From contig NZ_QXGI01000005.1 in the NCBI RefSeq assembly GCF_003952025.1, positions 62,001 to 126,000 on the forward strand: a DNA stretch of 64,000 nucleotides, read 5' to 3'. The stretch comes from Bifidobacterium castoris (lineage in GTDB: Bacteria > Actinomycetota > Actinomycetes > Actinomycetales > Bifidobacteriaceae). Below, piece by piece: positions 16,773 through 25,543 of this stretch; the first letter of the stretch is position 1, and the number at the start of each line of letters is the position of its first letter. The notes beneath the pieces are model-generated. The model was not told where the DNA came from, made no database searches, and saw only the letters and a program-made list of their open reading frames with translations. The translations under genes were made by a program, and so were the position numbers.

Positions 16773-17681
16773 TCAGTCGATCAGGTCGCTCGCCCGCAGG
16801 CCGTCGCGGACGGCCTCGATCTGCTCGGGCGTGGGGCCGACGTTCGGCAGGCGCATCTGCGTGCTTTCGAGGACGCCGCGCACATGCAGCGCCGCCTTCG
16901 CCATGACGGCCTGGAAGCCGGTGCCGTTCATCGCGTCGATCGCCGGCGCGATGCGGTTCGCGAGCTCCTGGGCGCGGTGGATGTCGCCGCGGTCGAAGGC
17001 TTCGGCGAGTTCGCGCATCGGATGCGCGGCCGCATGGGCGACGACGGAGATGATGCCGACGGCGCCGATCGACAGGAACGGCAGATAGAGCGCGTCGTCG
17101 CCCGAATACCACGTCAGGCCGGTCTCCAGGCGCTTGCGCACGGCGCCGGCGATGTCCCCGGTCGCGTCCTTGACGGCCTTGACGTGGTCGAGCTCGGACA
17201 GGTGGCAGTAGGTGTCGAGCGCGATGCGCACGCCGGTGCGCCCCGGCACGTCGTAGACGATGATCGGCTTGTCGGCCGACTCGTCGACGGCGCGGTAATG
17301 GTAGAAGATGCCCTGCTGCGAGGGACGCGAATAATACGGGCAGACGACGAGCACCGCGTCGGCGCCCGCCTCCTGCGTCTGCTCGACCATGCGCACCGTG
17401 TGCGCCGTGTCGTTCGAACCCGCGCCGGAGATGACTGGGACGTCGACGACCTCCTTGACGGCGCGGACGAGGTCGACCTTCTCGTCCATGTGCGTCGTCG
17501 GCGATTCGCCGGTCGTGCCGTTGACGACGAGACCGTCGGCGCCGTCGGCGACGAGCTGCTTCGCGACGCGCTGCGCGGCGTCGTAGTCGATGGATCCGTC
17601 GGCCTTCATCGGCGTCACCATCGCGGGGAGTACACGCCCGAAGGGGGCGGGATCGAGAAGATGCATTGTTCCGTCAGTCAT
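16773..17681 (-). CDS. dapA: 4-hydroxy-tetrahydrodipicolinate synthase
   Basis: Condenses pyruvate with aspartate semialdehyde in the diaminopimelate/lysine pathway. The 302-aa TIM-barrel enzyme shows the pyruvate-binding motif NGTTGESPT, the tyrosine motif (VCPYYSRPSQQG) and the Schiff-base lysine in KAVKDATGD. Length and motifs are those of a complete, active enzyme. dapB, which encodes the next enzyme of the pathway, lies 141 bp upstream on the same strand, and rnj lies downstream. The hairpin between dapB and dapA suggests that dapA may also be transcribed separately. Confidence 0.95.
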   Translation of the reverse strand: MTDGTMHLLDPAPFGRVLPAMVTPMKADGSIDYDAAQRVAKQLVADGADGLVVNGTTGESPTTHMDEKVDLVRAVKEVVDVPVISGAGSNDTAHTVRMVEQTQEAGADAVLVVCPYYSRPSQQGIFYHYRAVDESADKPIIVYDVPGRTGVRIALDTYCHLSELDHVKAVKDATGDIAGAVRKRLETGLTWYSGDDALYLPFLSIGAVGIISVVAHAAAHPMRELAEAFDRGDIHRAQELANRIAPAIDAMNGTGFQAVMAKAALHVRGVLESTQMRLPNVGPTPEQIEAVRDGLRASDLID

Positions 17682-17751
17682 AGCTGCAACGGTACTGGGC
17701 GGTTAGGACGCGCCCGGGGCCGTCCGCGCCGGGCGCGGGGCCCCTGAAACA

Positions 17752-17794
17752 CCTACGGGGAGGCGGCCCCGCAGCAGGTCCGCCTCCCCGTAGG
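17752..17794 (-). terminator. Hairpin between dapB and dapA
   Basis: Perfect 15-bp arms: CCTACGGGGAGGCGG (17752-17766) and its complement at 17780-17794, with a 13-nt loop. It lies 28 bp past the dapB stop. On the minus strand it is followed only by a short T-containing stretch. Probable terminator or attenuating hairpin within the dapB-dapA pair. Confidence 0.6.
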
Positions 17795-17822
17795 CCCATG
17801 GCGATCGGATCGCCCCGGCCGC

Positions 17823-18575
17823 TCACAGGTCGAGGAAATGGTCGAGGCCGACGGTCAGTCCCGGGAACCCGCCCGAGGCGACCTTGCGCACGGCGAGCAG
17901 CACGCCGGGCATGAACGAGCCGCGGTCGAAGCTGTCGGCGCGGATGACGAGCTGCTCGCCGGCGTTGCCGAAGAGCACCTCCTCGTGCGCGTTGAGGCCG
18001 CGCAGGCGCACCGCGTGCACATGGACGCCGTCGACGACCTGGCCGCGCGAGCCGCCGTCCGTCTGCGTGTTGTCCGGGACGGCGCCGAGCCCCGCCTTCG
18101 CGCGGGCCGCGCCGATGCCCTGCGCGGTGTGGATCGCCGTGCCCGAAGGCGCGTCGACCTTGTCCGGATGGTGCAGCTCGATGACCTCGGCCGATTCGAA
18201 GTACGGGGCGGCGAGGCGCGCGAAATAATCGGCGAGGACGGCGGAGATCGCGAAGTTCGGCGCGATGAAGACGCTCTGGCCTTCACGCGGCGCATCGGCG
18301 AGCGCTGCGCGCACCGCGTCAAGCTTGTCATCGGTCCAACCGGTCGTGCCGACGACGACGTCGACGCCCTGGCCGACGAGCGCGAGCACGTTGCCGAGCG
18401 CGACCGACGGCACCGTGAATTCGACGACGACATCGGTGTTCTCGGGCGTGATCTGCGTGAGGTCGTCGCCGGCGTCGAGCGCGAGCGCGAGTTCGGCGTC
18501 GGGCGCCGCGTTGACGGCGTCGACGACGTGCGAACCCATGCGGCCCTGTGCGCCGACTACGGAAACCTTGATCAT
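17823..18575 (-). CDS. dapB: 4-hydroxy-tetrahydrodipicolinate reductase
   Basis: NAD(P)H-dependent reductase of the lysine/diaminopimelate pathway, 250 aa. The nucleotide-binding loop is VVGAQGRMG at the N terminus; the catalytic and substrate motif is ELHHPDKVDAPSGTA; the C-terminal dimer/substrate domain follows. The start at ATG 18575 puts the Rossmann strand at the very N terminus, as in the family; an open frame continues upstream to 18623, but its extra 16 residues have no counterpart. It works directly after DapA. Confidence 0.95.
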   Translation of the reverse strand: MIKVSVVGAQGRMGSHVVDAVNAAPDAELALALDAGDDLTQITPENTDVVVEFTVPSVALGNVLALVGQGVDVVVGTTGWTDDKLDAVRAALADAPREGQSVFIAPNFAISAVLADYFARLAAPYFESAEVIELHHPDKVDAPSGTAIHTAQGIGAARAKAGLGAVPDNTQTDGGSRGQVVDGVHVHAVRLRGLNAHEEVLFGNAGEQLVIRADSFDRGSFMPGVLLAVRKVASGGFPGLTVGLDHFLDL

Positions 18576-18662
18576 GTTGCACCAGCTTTCTGCCTGTGGT
18601 TGTGGGGTTAGGGCTTGTTCCACGACCAGTGTAGCGGCCGGGGTGCGCGGGCAGGAGCCGCG

Positions 18663-20042
18663 TCAGAGCGTATCGCCGCTGTCGCGCTCGGCGTCGGCGT
18701 TCTTGCGCATGAAGACCCACCAGCCGATCAGGGCGAAGGGGATCGCGGCGGCCGTGTAGACCCACGTCATCATGACGCCGGCGTGCGAGTCGAGATGGTC
18801 GAGGATCATGCCGCCGAGCAGCGAGCCGAGCGACGCGCCGATCTGGCCGGCCGTCGACAGCCACGACAGGCCCTCGGTCAGCGACCGCTCGGGCACCGTC
18901 TCGCGCACGATCAGGTTGCCGGTCGCGAACAGCGGCGAGACGACGAGGCCGGCGAGCAGCTCGACGGCGCCCAGAACGAGGTAGTTGTCCATCGTCGCGC
19001 GCATGCAGGCGAAGCCGACGGCGAGGATCGCCAGGCAGACGATCATGCGCCGCCAATGCGGGCCGCGGTGGTTGCGCGAGCCGAAGTACAGCGCGCCGAT
19101 GCACGATCCGGCGGCGATCATCGCGAGCTGCAGCCCGAGGAAGCGGTCGAGATGGTCGTGCTCCATCGCCGCCGTGATCGAGACGTCGAAGGTCGTGAAG
19201 CTCATGTTGAAGCAGATGAACGTGAGCATGAGCGGCAGGATGCCGGCGTACAGCAGCACGTTGCGCGTCGCCTTGCGCGACGACGCGGCGAGCGAGTTGC
19301 GTTTGCGCTGCGGATCCTGCGGCGCGGCGCCCTGCGCGCCGTCGTCGAAGTCGCCGCGCGCCAGGCGCAGGTCGGGGTCGTCGGCGGCGACCGGGTTCGT
19401 CTCGACGACGCGCAGCACCGGGGGCTCGGACCTCTTGAGCGAGAAGAAGGCCGTGCCGCCGACCGCGCAGGCGGCGGTCGGGACGAACAGCTGCGAGACC
19501 GGGTGCACGGACGTGGCGAGCGTCGCCGCGAGGATCGGGCCGAAGATGAAGACGATCTCGTCGATCGCCGATTCGAGCGCATAGGCCGTGTTGAGCAGAT
19601 CCATGTTGCCGGTGCGTTCGAGCAGATACGTCCAGCGCGTGCGCACGAGCGCGCCGAAGGAGAACTGCGTGGCGCCCATGACGAGCGCGAGCACGAACAG
19701 CAGCGGGATCGGCACGCGCGCGAGCGCGCTGAACGCGAACACGAGCATCGCGACGACCTGCACGGCGAGCGCGACGCGGCCGACCCTGCGCTGGCCGAAG
19801 CGGTCGAACATGCGCGCGTAGAACGGCGTGACGGCGGCGACGGCGAGGATGTAGGCGCCGCTCATCGAACCGGCGATCGTCCAGTTGTCGTACAGGTGGT
19901 TGAGCGCGAGCACGATGCCGAGGCTCATCATGCTCATCGGCAGGCGCGCGAGCGCGGCGGACGCGCAGAACGCCTTCGCGCCGGGCAGCGCGAACATGCG
20001 CGCGTACGGCGAGCGCGGCTTCGTCGTGGTCTGGCCGCTCAT
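18663..20042 (-). CDS. MFS transporter
   Basis: A 459-residue major facilitator protein with about twelve hydrophobic segments in two halves separated by a charged cytoplasmic loop (about residues 205-240, containing RGDFDDGAQGAAPQDPQRKR). The family loop motif between helices 2 and 3 is visible as ARMFDRFGQRRVGR. The general sequence resembles sugar- or drug-efflux MFS proteins found in bifidobacteria, but the substrate cannot be inferred. The start at 20042 overlaps the stop of the GNAT gene as ATGA, so the two are translationally coupled, suggesting that an acetylated compound or a shared regulon links them. Confidence 0.85.
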   Translation of the reverse strand: MSGQTTTKPRSPYARMFALPGAKAFCASAALARLPMSMMSLGIVLALNHLYDNWTIAGSMSGAYILAVAAVTPFYARMFDRFGQRRVGRVALAVQVVAMLVFAFSALARVPIPLLFVLALVMGATQFSFGALVRTRWTYLLERTGNMDLLNTAYALESAIDEIVFIFGPILAATLATSVHPVSQLFVPTAACAVGGTAFFSLKRSEPPVLRVVETNPVAADDPDLRLARGDFDDGAQGAAPQDPQRKRNSLAASSRKATRNVLLYAGILPLMLTFICFNMSFTTFDVSITAAMEHDHLDRFLGLQLAMIAAGSCIGALYFGSRNHRGPHWRRMIVCLAILAVGFACMRATMDNYLVLGAVELLAGLVVSPLFATGNLIVRETVPERSLTEGLSWLSTAGQIGASLGSLLGGMILDHLDSHAGVMMTWVYTAAAIPFALIGWWVFMRKNADAERDSGDTL

Positions 20043-20770
20043 GCGCCGCGCACCTCCGTGTCCTCGTTCGGGTCGACGGCGCCGGCGAGCGCCGTGTCGG
20101 CGAGGTCGGCGCGGTAGATGAACTGGTCGTCGGTGTTCAGTCCCTCGGCCAGTTCGGCGTCCTCGGGATGGTCGGCGGCGATGCGTTCGGAGGCGCGCGT
20201 CAGGCCCTTGTGGTCGTAGAAGCCGTAGTCGCAGCTTGAATCGGTGTGCAGGAAGAACGCGCGCACGCCGTCGGCGCGCAGATGGGCGAGCAGCCGGCGC
20301 CACAGCGCGCCGCCGACGCCGATGCCGCGCGCGTCGGGGCTGACCATGAACAGTTCGAGTTCGGCCTGCGTCGTCTCGTCGACGTCGGCGTCCTCCTCGA
20401 GGATGCGTTCGCGCACGAAGAAGCCGTCCTCGAACATCGTGACGACGGCGGCGCCGCGCGGGTCGGCGACGATGAGGGCGCGGACGCGTTCGAGCTCGTC
20501 GTGGGCCCGGGAGAACAGCGTCGGCGCGCCGGCGACGCGCGCGAGCGTGATGCCGGCGAGGACGCCGTCGCCCGTTTCGGCGAGGTTCGACCATGTGCTC
20601 GCCTCGAGGTAGTGCAGTGTCAGGTAGCGCGCGATGAGCGGCGCGAGAGGCGTGCCGGCGATGCCCTCGCGCTGCGGCCAGACGCGGTCGAAGCAGGCGG
20701 CGACGGCGTCGAGGTCCTCCCAGCGCATCGGACGGTAGTCGACGTGACGTGCATTGTTGTTCGCATCCAT
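20039..20770 (-). CDS. GNAT-family N-acetyltransferase
   Basis: A 243-residue acetyltransferase. The acetyl-CoA-binding region is visible as the strand AELELFMVSPDARGIGVGGALWRRLLAHL, which contains the RGIGVGG pyrophosphate loop of GNAT proteins (R/Q-x-x-G-x-G/A). The substrate is unknown. The start at 20770 has GAAGGAG 8 nt upstream; an ATG two codons earlier has only a 2-nt spacing. It overlaps the downstream MFS gene by 4 nt, so it is probably the first gene of a two-gene operon. The N-terminal part (MRWEDLDAVAACFDRVW) is typical for the family. Confidence 0.85.
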   Translation of the reverse strand: MDANNNARHVDYRPMRWEDLDAVAACFDRVWPQREGIAGTPLAPLIARYLTLHYLEASTWSNLAETGDGVLAGITLARVAGAPTLFSRAHDELERVRALIVADPRGAAVVTMFEDGFFVRERILEEDADVDETTQAELELFMVSPDARGIGVGGALWRRLLAHLRADGVRAFFLHTDSSCDYGFYDHKGLTRASERIAADHPEDAELAEGLNTDDQFIYRADLADTALAGAVDPNEDTEVRGA

Positions 20771-21050
20771 GTGCATTGCTCCTTCATTCATCATGCATTC
20801 GCATTGCGCATGTGTGCCCGCCCACGCATGCCGTGGCACGGCTTCCGATCGCGCGCACCCCGCAGTGCGTTCCCCTGCGCCGGACCGGTTGACCCGGGTC
20901 CCGGATGCGCGCGGCGCTGCCGGAGCGTGCCTCCGGCGGCGCCCGTGCCGTCAGCGCATCAGTGTAGCCAGCGGCGTCGATTGCGGCCGGCCGCCATGCC
21001 GTCCGCGTACGGCGGCGTGCCGCGGGCTCCGCGGCGCCCGTCAGGCGGCC
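20771..21050. other. Intergenic region between AdnB-like and GNAT genes
   Basis: 280 bp of GC-rich non-coding sequence. A small perfect hairpin with 7-bp arms (21019-21035) lies just past the helicase stop and may terminate it; no T-tract follows. The promoter of the GNAT-MFS pair should lie here, but I cannot place it. Confidence 0.4.
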
Positions 21051-24000
21051 TCAGGCGGCGTCGTCATCGTCGAAGGCGATGCCTTCGTGGATCTCGCGGA
21101 TGATCGTCGCCTCGTCCTTCGGCTCGGCGTCGATCTGGCGGTCGGCCTCCTTCGCTTCGGAGACGTAGTACAGCGCGCCGTCGACCGCATCGAGCGGCAC
21201 GCCGCGTGCCTTGGCGAGCATGAGCCGGTAGAAGTCGAGCTGGCGCAGCTTCTCCTCGACGTCCTTCGCGTCGCGCGGGCGGCGTCCGGTCTTCCAGTCG
21301 ACGACGGTGAGGCGTTTCGCGTCGTCGTGCGGGTCGAGGCCGCCGACGAAGACGGCGTCGAGCTTGCCCTGGACGAGGTTGTCGACGCCGTCGATCGCGA
21401 CGACGATCGACTCCTCGGCGGATTCCGGCAGCCGCGACGCCCACGGCGAATCGATGAGCCGGCGCTGCCAGAGCGCGAAGCGGCGCGCGTCGGCGTCCGC
21501 CGGCGTCCCGTCCGCGAGCGCATGCTCGACGTCGGCGACCATCCGCGTGCGCGCGGCGTCGTCGCCGTCGAGGCCTGCGCGCACGAAGCGTTCTGCCCAT
21601 GCGTGCAGGCGCGTGCCGTCCGCGGCCTGCGGCGAGCTCATCGCCGGGATCGGCCGCAGCACGCCGGCGACGAGGTCGAGGTCCCGTTCGGCGCGGCTAC
21701 GGCGTTCCCTCTCGTCGACGGCTCCGCTTAAGGCCTCCCCGTCCGCGGCGGCGCGGCCCAGGTCCGCGCCGCGCTGCAACGCCGTCGCGTTCATGCGCTG
21801 TGTGCGCAGGGCGCGGCGCGCCTTGTCCTTGAGCAGCGCCAGCAGCTGGTCGGCCGGCATGTCCGGCAGCGCGCCGAAGCTCGGGTCGCTGATCAACGCC
21901 AGCGCGTGCGCGACGAGCGAGCCGGCGCGCACGCCGTCCGGCCCGGGTTCGGCTTTGCCTGAGCGCTCCCAGTCCTCCATTTTCCTGCCGATGCCCTCGA
22001 CGCCGACGCGCAGCCGCTCGGCCAGCGCGTCGCTCAGCGCGAAGGGCCACGGCCGGGACACGGCGTCCGCGCGCTCCTCGATCGGCGTGTTCCATGCGTC
22101 GCCGACGACGGCGTCGGCGAAATCGCGCGCATGCTCGCCGACGAAGTAGCCGGCGGGGCGTGCCTCGCCGATCTCGTCGAGCGTCCATGTCGCCGGCGCG
22201 TCGTCGCCGACCTCGTCGTCCGCGAGCGCGAACGCGCATTCGCATGCCCGCTGTTCGAGCTCGTGCGCCCGTTCCCCGAGCGCTTCGAGCTCCTCCTTGG
22301 GCAGGCCGTCCGCATGCGCCTGTTCGAGCGTGCGCTTCGCCTGCGCCGCCTGCTTCTTCGCGGCGCGAGCCGTGTTGTAGCGGGCGATGAGCGCGGGGCG
22401 GCGCATCGAACGCGTCCACTGCGCGTCGAGCGCGGCGGCCTCGTCGCCCGTGTCGCCTTCGCGCGCCGCCTCGACGGCATCGACATGCGTGGAGGGGTTG
22501 AGCATCAGCGAATCGTGGACCTCCCTCCAGAACATCGACGAGTCGTTCGGCGCGACGGCTTCACGCTCCTCGGGGTCGTCCCATGCGGCGTATCCGGCGG
22601 CGCAGGCCACCGCGCGCACCGCGGCGGCCGTGCGCGGCGAGGCGGCCGCGTCCGACATGCGCGCCATCGACGCGTCCTCGCTGTAGGTGAGCAGCGCCTC
22701 GTCGCGGGCGCGCGTCAGCGCCACGTACATCAGGCGGCGTTCGTCGGCGTACAGCCGCCGGCCGAACTCCTCGGTCTGCGGCATCGTCCACAGTTCGGCG
22801 TCGCCCCACAACGCGTCGGCGTTGCGCGGGAAGCCTTCGTCGTTGACGATGTTGTATTCGCGCAGGCTGCCGAACACGTCGTCGTCGAGCAGTCCGACCT
22901 CGTCGTCGGCGGCGAGCGCGGCGATCGGATCGTAGTCGTTCGAGCCGGCGATCTTGCGCGCGTCGCCGGGGAAGGCGGGCAGGATCGCCGCGTCGGAGCG
23001 CACCGGCACCGGCACGGCGGCCGGGTCGGTGATCCAGGTGTGCGCCTGCGCCTTGTAGTCGGGCGGCGTCCACGCGCCGAGCATGTCGAGCGGGTCGTCG
23101 GCCGTCTCGACGCCCGGACGGTCGGCGTATTCGACCTTGAGCCGCTCGCCCTGGTTGGACGGGAACTTGTTGCGCTGCAGGCCGACGACGGCGACGGCGT
23201 CCCATTCGAGGCCCTTCGACTGGTGCACCGTCATCAGGATGACGTCGACCGGCGTGTCAGGCATCGGCGCGGCGCCTTCGTCGACGGAGCGCTGCGCGTC
23301 GATCCACGACAGGTAGCCGCGCAGCGTCGGCGTCTGCATCGTCGCGATCTCCTGGACGTAGGTGCGCACGGTGCCCAGCAGCGCGTCGATCGACGCGCGC
23401 GTCGCCGCGACGTTCGCCGTCGCCTCGCGCCCCATGCCCCGCCGGCGGCGTTCGGCGTCCGCGACGAGCATGTCGACGTCGAGGTCGAGCGCCTCGACGG
23501 CGGCGCGCATGACCTCCTCGATAGGCCCGTAGGCGACCCGGCGCACGCGCCGCAGCACGGCGCCGGCGTGGTGCAGCGCGCGTTTGCCGGCCTCGGAGAT
23601 GCGCGAGCCTTCGATCGTCCCGTCGGCGTCGTCGTCCATCAGCAGGTCGGCGGCGAAGACGGCGTTCGGCACCTCGCGCGCGTGGTCGCGCACGGTGCGC
23701 CGGCGCGCGGCGGCGTCCGCCCCGGCCGCCTGAGGCCCTGCCACGACGCCCGCCTCGACGAGCGCGCGGTAGCGGTAGTCGACGTTGCGTTCGTCGGCCA
23801 TGCGCGCGAGCCTGCGCAGGTCGGCGGCGCCCAGGCCGAAGCGCGGCGTCGCGAGCAGCCGCATCAGCGACGCGGCGTCGGAGCGGTCGGAGACGACGTG
23901 CATGAGCGCGAGCACGTCGAGCACCTCGGGCTGTTCGAGCAGCGACGACGTGCCGACGGCGAAGGTCGTCAGCCCCGCCTCCTCGAGCGCGGCCTGGAAG

Positions 24001-25541
24001 TACGGGATCTGCGCCTTGCCGCGGAACAGCACGGCGACGTGCGGCTTCGTGCCCCGCGGCCCCTCGCCGCGCGCGGCGCGTTCGGCGTCGTCGCGTTCGT
24101 GTCTGGCGATCGCATGCTTCGCGAAGCGCACGACGCCGTCGATCTCCTGGCCGCGCGTCGCGTAGCCGAGGACGCCGAGCGTGCCCTCGTGCACCTCGGT
24201 GTTGCCGTCGCGGGGGATCGACAAGGTGCGCACATCCACTTCGCGCACCCGCACGCTGCTGCCGTCGTGCGCCTGGTCGCGCAGCGCGGCCGTCAGGTTG
24301 TTCGCGGCCTCGAGCACGACGACGGCGTTGCGCCGCGTCTCGGACAGTTCGTACGGCCGGTAGTCGTCGGGCAGCCCGAAGGAGCGCTGGAACAGGCGGA
24401 AGGCGCCCGGGCTCGCGCCTCGCCACGCGTAGATCGACTGGAACGGGTCGCCGACGGCGCTCACCGCCGATTTGCCGTCGGGCCCGCAGAACAGCTTCGC
24501 GAGCAGCATCGCCTGCGTCGTGGATGTGTCCTGGTATTCGTCGAGCAGCACATGCGTGTAGCGGGCGCGGTAGCGTTCGCCGATCGACGGGAAGCGGGTG
24601 ACGAGCTGGTAGGCGGCCACCGTGAAGTCGCTGAACTCGGCCATGTGGTTGCGCCGCTTCGCGTCCGTGTACAGCTGCACGAGCGTGAGCAGCAGCTCGC
24701 GCTTGACGGTCGCCTCGCGCATCTGCTTGATGTGGAACTGCTGGATGTGGTCGCGCCAGTGATCGATCTTCTCGTTCGTGCGCGCCGCCTGCGCGTACGG
24801 TTCGCCGTTCGCCTTGACGCGGCGGTCGTACTGGTATTTGCTCAGCCGCTTCGATTTGGCGCTCAGGTCGGGGACCGACGGCGCCTCGTCGCCGACGGCG
24901 TCGAAGTCGACGCCCATGGCGTCGATGCGCTCGAGGAACGCGCGGTCCCATGCGCGGATGCGTGCGATCGCCTCGTCGACTCCGTCGCAGTCGCCGCCGA
25001 TCATCGAACTCGCGATGTTCGACGAAAGCGCGAAGACGGCGTCGACGATCGCCGTGAAGCGCGTGAACGCGACGCCGCTGTCCTTGACGACGTCCATATG
25101 CTCGCCGACGGTCGTCGCGATGAGCTGGCGCGCGCCGGCCTCGCTCAGCGGCTGCGTCTGCTGGTCGAAGCCGACGAGCAGCCCGTACTGGCGCACGATC
25201 GACTGGAAGAACGCGTCGTAGGTGTACACGTCCGGTTTCATGAACATCGACGTCCTCGCGCGCGCGTCCACGGCCGCCGAGACGCGCGTGAGCAGCTCGG
25301 AGGCGGCCTTCTTCGTGAAGGTCAGGCCGAGGATGCGCTCGGGCGGCACGTTGTTCGGCTCCGCGATGAGCGCGATGATGCGTTCGGTCATCGTGAAGGT
25401 CTTGCCGCTTCCCGCGCCGGCGACGACGAGCAGGTCCTCGTCGGCGGCCGCGTCGATGATCGCCCGCTGCTGGCGGCTCGGCGTCTTCTTCGCCGGGCGC
25501 CCCGGCTGCGGTTCCTGCGCCTGCGTGCGCTGCATGCCCAT
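21051..25541 (-). CDS. AdnB-like UvrD-type helicase-nuclease
   Basis: A 1496-residue superfamily-1A helicase fused to a RecB-type nuclease, probably one subunit of the actinobacterial double-strand-break resection machine AdnAB. Motor motifs are complete: Walker A VVAGAGSGKTF near the N terminus, Walker B/DExx LLDEYQDTS, motif III QSIYAWRGA and motif VI YVALTRARDEA. The C-terminal PD-(D/E)XK nuclease shows VVDWKTG with an upstream Asp in KLDAVFVGGLD. No Cys cluster follows, which fits AdnB more than AdnA. The start at ATG 25541 has GGGA 8 nt upstream and begins 2 nt after the stop of the partner gene, so the two are co-translated. It is larger than mycobacterial AdnB (about 1100 aa), with Ala/Glu/Arg-rich insertions. 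Confidence 0.85.
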   Translation of the reverse strand: MGMQRTQAQEPQPGRPAKKTPSRQQRAIIDAAADEDLLVVAGAGSGKTFTMTERIIALIAEPNNVPPERILGLTFTKKAASELLTRVSAAVDARARTSMFMKPDVYTYDAFFQSIVRQYGLLVGFDQQTQPLSEAGARQLIATTVGEHMDVVKDSGVAFTRFTAIVDAVFALSSNIASSMIGGDCDGVDEAIARIRAWDRAFLERIDAMGVDFDAVGDEAPSVPDLSAKSKRLSKYQYDRRVKANGEPYAQAARTNEKIDHWRDHIQQFHIKQMREATVKRELLLTLVQLYTDAKRRNHMAEFSDFTVAAYQLVTRFPSIGERYRARYTHVLLDEYQDTSTTQAMLLAKLFCGPDGKSAVSAVGDPFQSIYAWRGASPGAFRLFQRSFGLPDDYRPYELSETRRNAVVVLEAANNLTAALRDQAHDGSSVRVREVDVRTLSIPRDGNTEVHEGTLGVLGYATRGQEIDGVVRFAKHAIARHERDDAERAARGEGPRGTKPHVAVLFRGKAQIPYFQAALEEAGLTTFAVGTSSLLEQPEVLDVLALMHVVSDRSDAASLMRLLATPRFGLGAADLRRLARMADERNVDYRYRALVEAGVVAGPQAAGADAAARRRTVRDHAREVPNAVFAADLLMDDDADGTIEGSRISEAGKRALHHAGAVLRRVRRVAYGPIEEVMRAAVEALDLDVDMLVADAERRRRGMGREATANVAATRASIDALLGTVRTYVQEIATMQTPTLRGYLSWIDAQRSVDEGAAPMPDTPVDVILMTVHQSKGLEWDAVAVVGLQRNKFPSNQGERLKVEYADRPGVETADDPLDMLGAWTPPDYKAQAHTWITDPAAVPVPVRSDAAILPAFPGDARKIAGSNDYDPIAALAADDEVGLLDDDVFGSLREYNIVNDEGFPRNADALWGDAELWTMPQTEEFGRRLYADERRLMYVALTRARDEALLTYSEDASMARMSDAAASPRTAAAVRAVACAAGYAAWDDPEEREAVAPNDSSMFWREVHDSLMLNPSTHVDAVEAAREGDTGDEAAALDAQWTRSMRRPALIARYNTARAAKKQAAQAKRTLEQAHADGLPKEELEALGERAHELEQRACECAFALADDEVGDDAPATWTLDEIGEARPAGYFVGEHARDFADAVVGDAWNTPIEERADAVSRPWPFALSDALAERLRVGVEGIGRKMEDWERSGKAEPGPDGVRAGSLVAHALALISDPSFGALPDMPADQLLALLKDKARRALRTQRMNATALQRGADLGRAAADGEALSGAVDERERRSRAERDLDLVAGVLRPIPAMSSPQAADGTRLHAWAERFVRAGLDGDDAARTRMVADVEHALADGTPADADARRFALWQRRLIDSPWASRLPESAEESIVVAIDGVDNLVQGKLDAVFVGGLDPHDDAKRLTVVDWKTGRRPRDAKDVEEKLRQLDFYRLMLAKARGVPLDAVDGALYYVSEAKEADRQIDAEPKDEATIIREIHEGIAFDDDDAA

Positions 25542-25543
25542 CG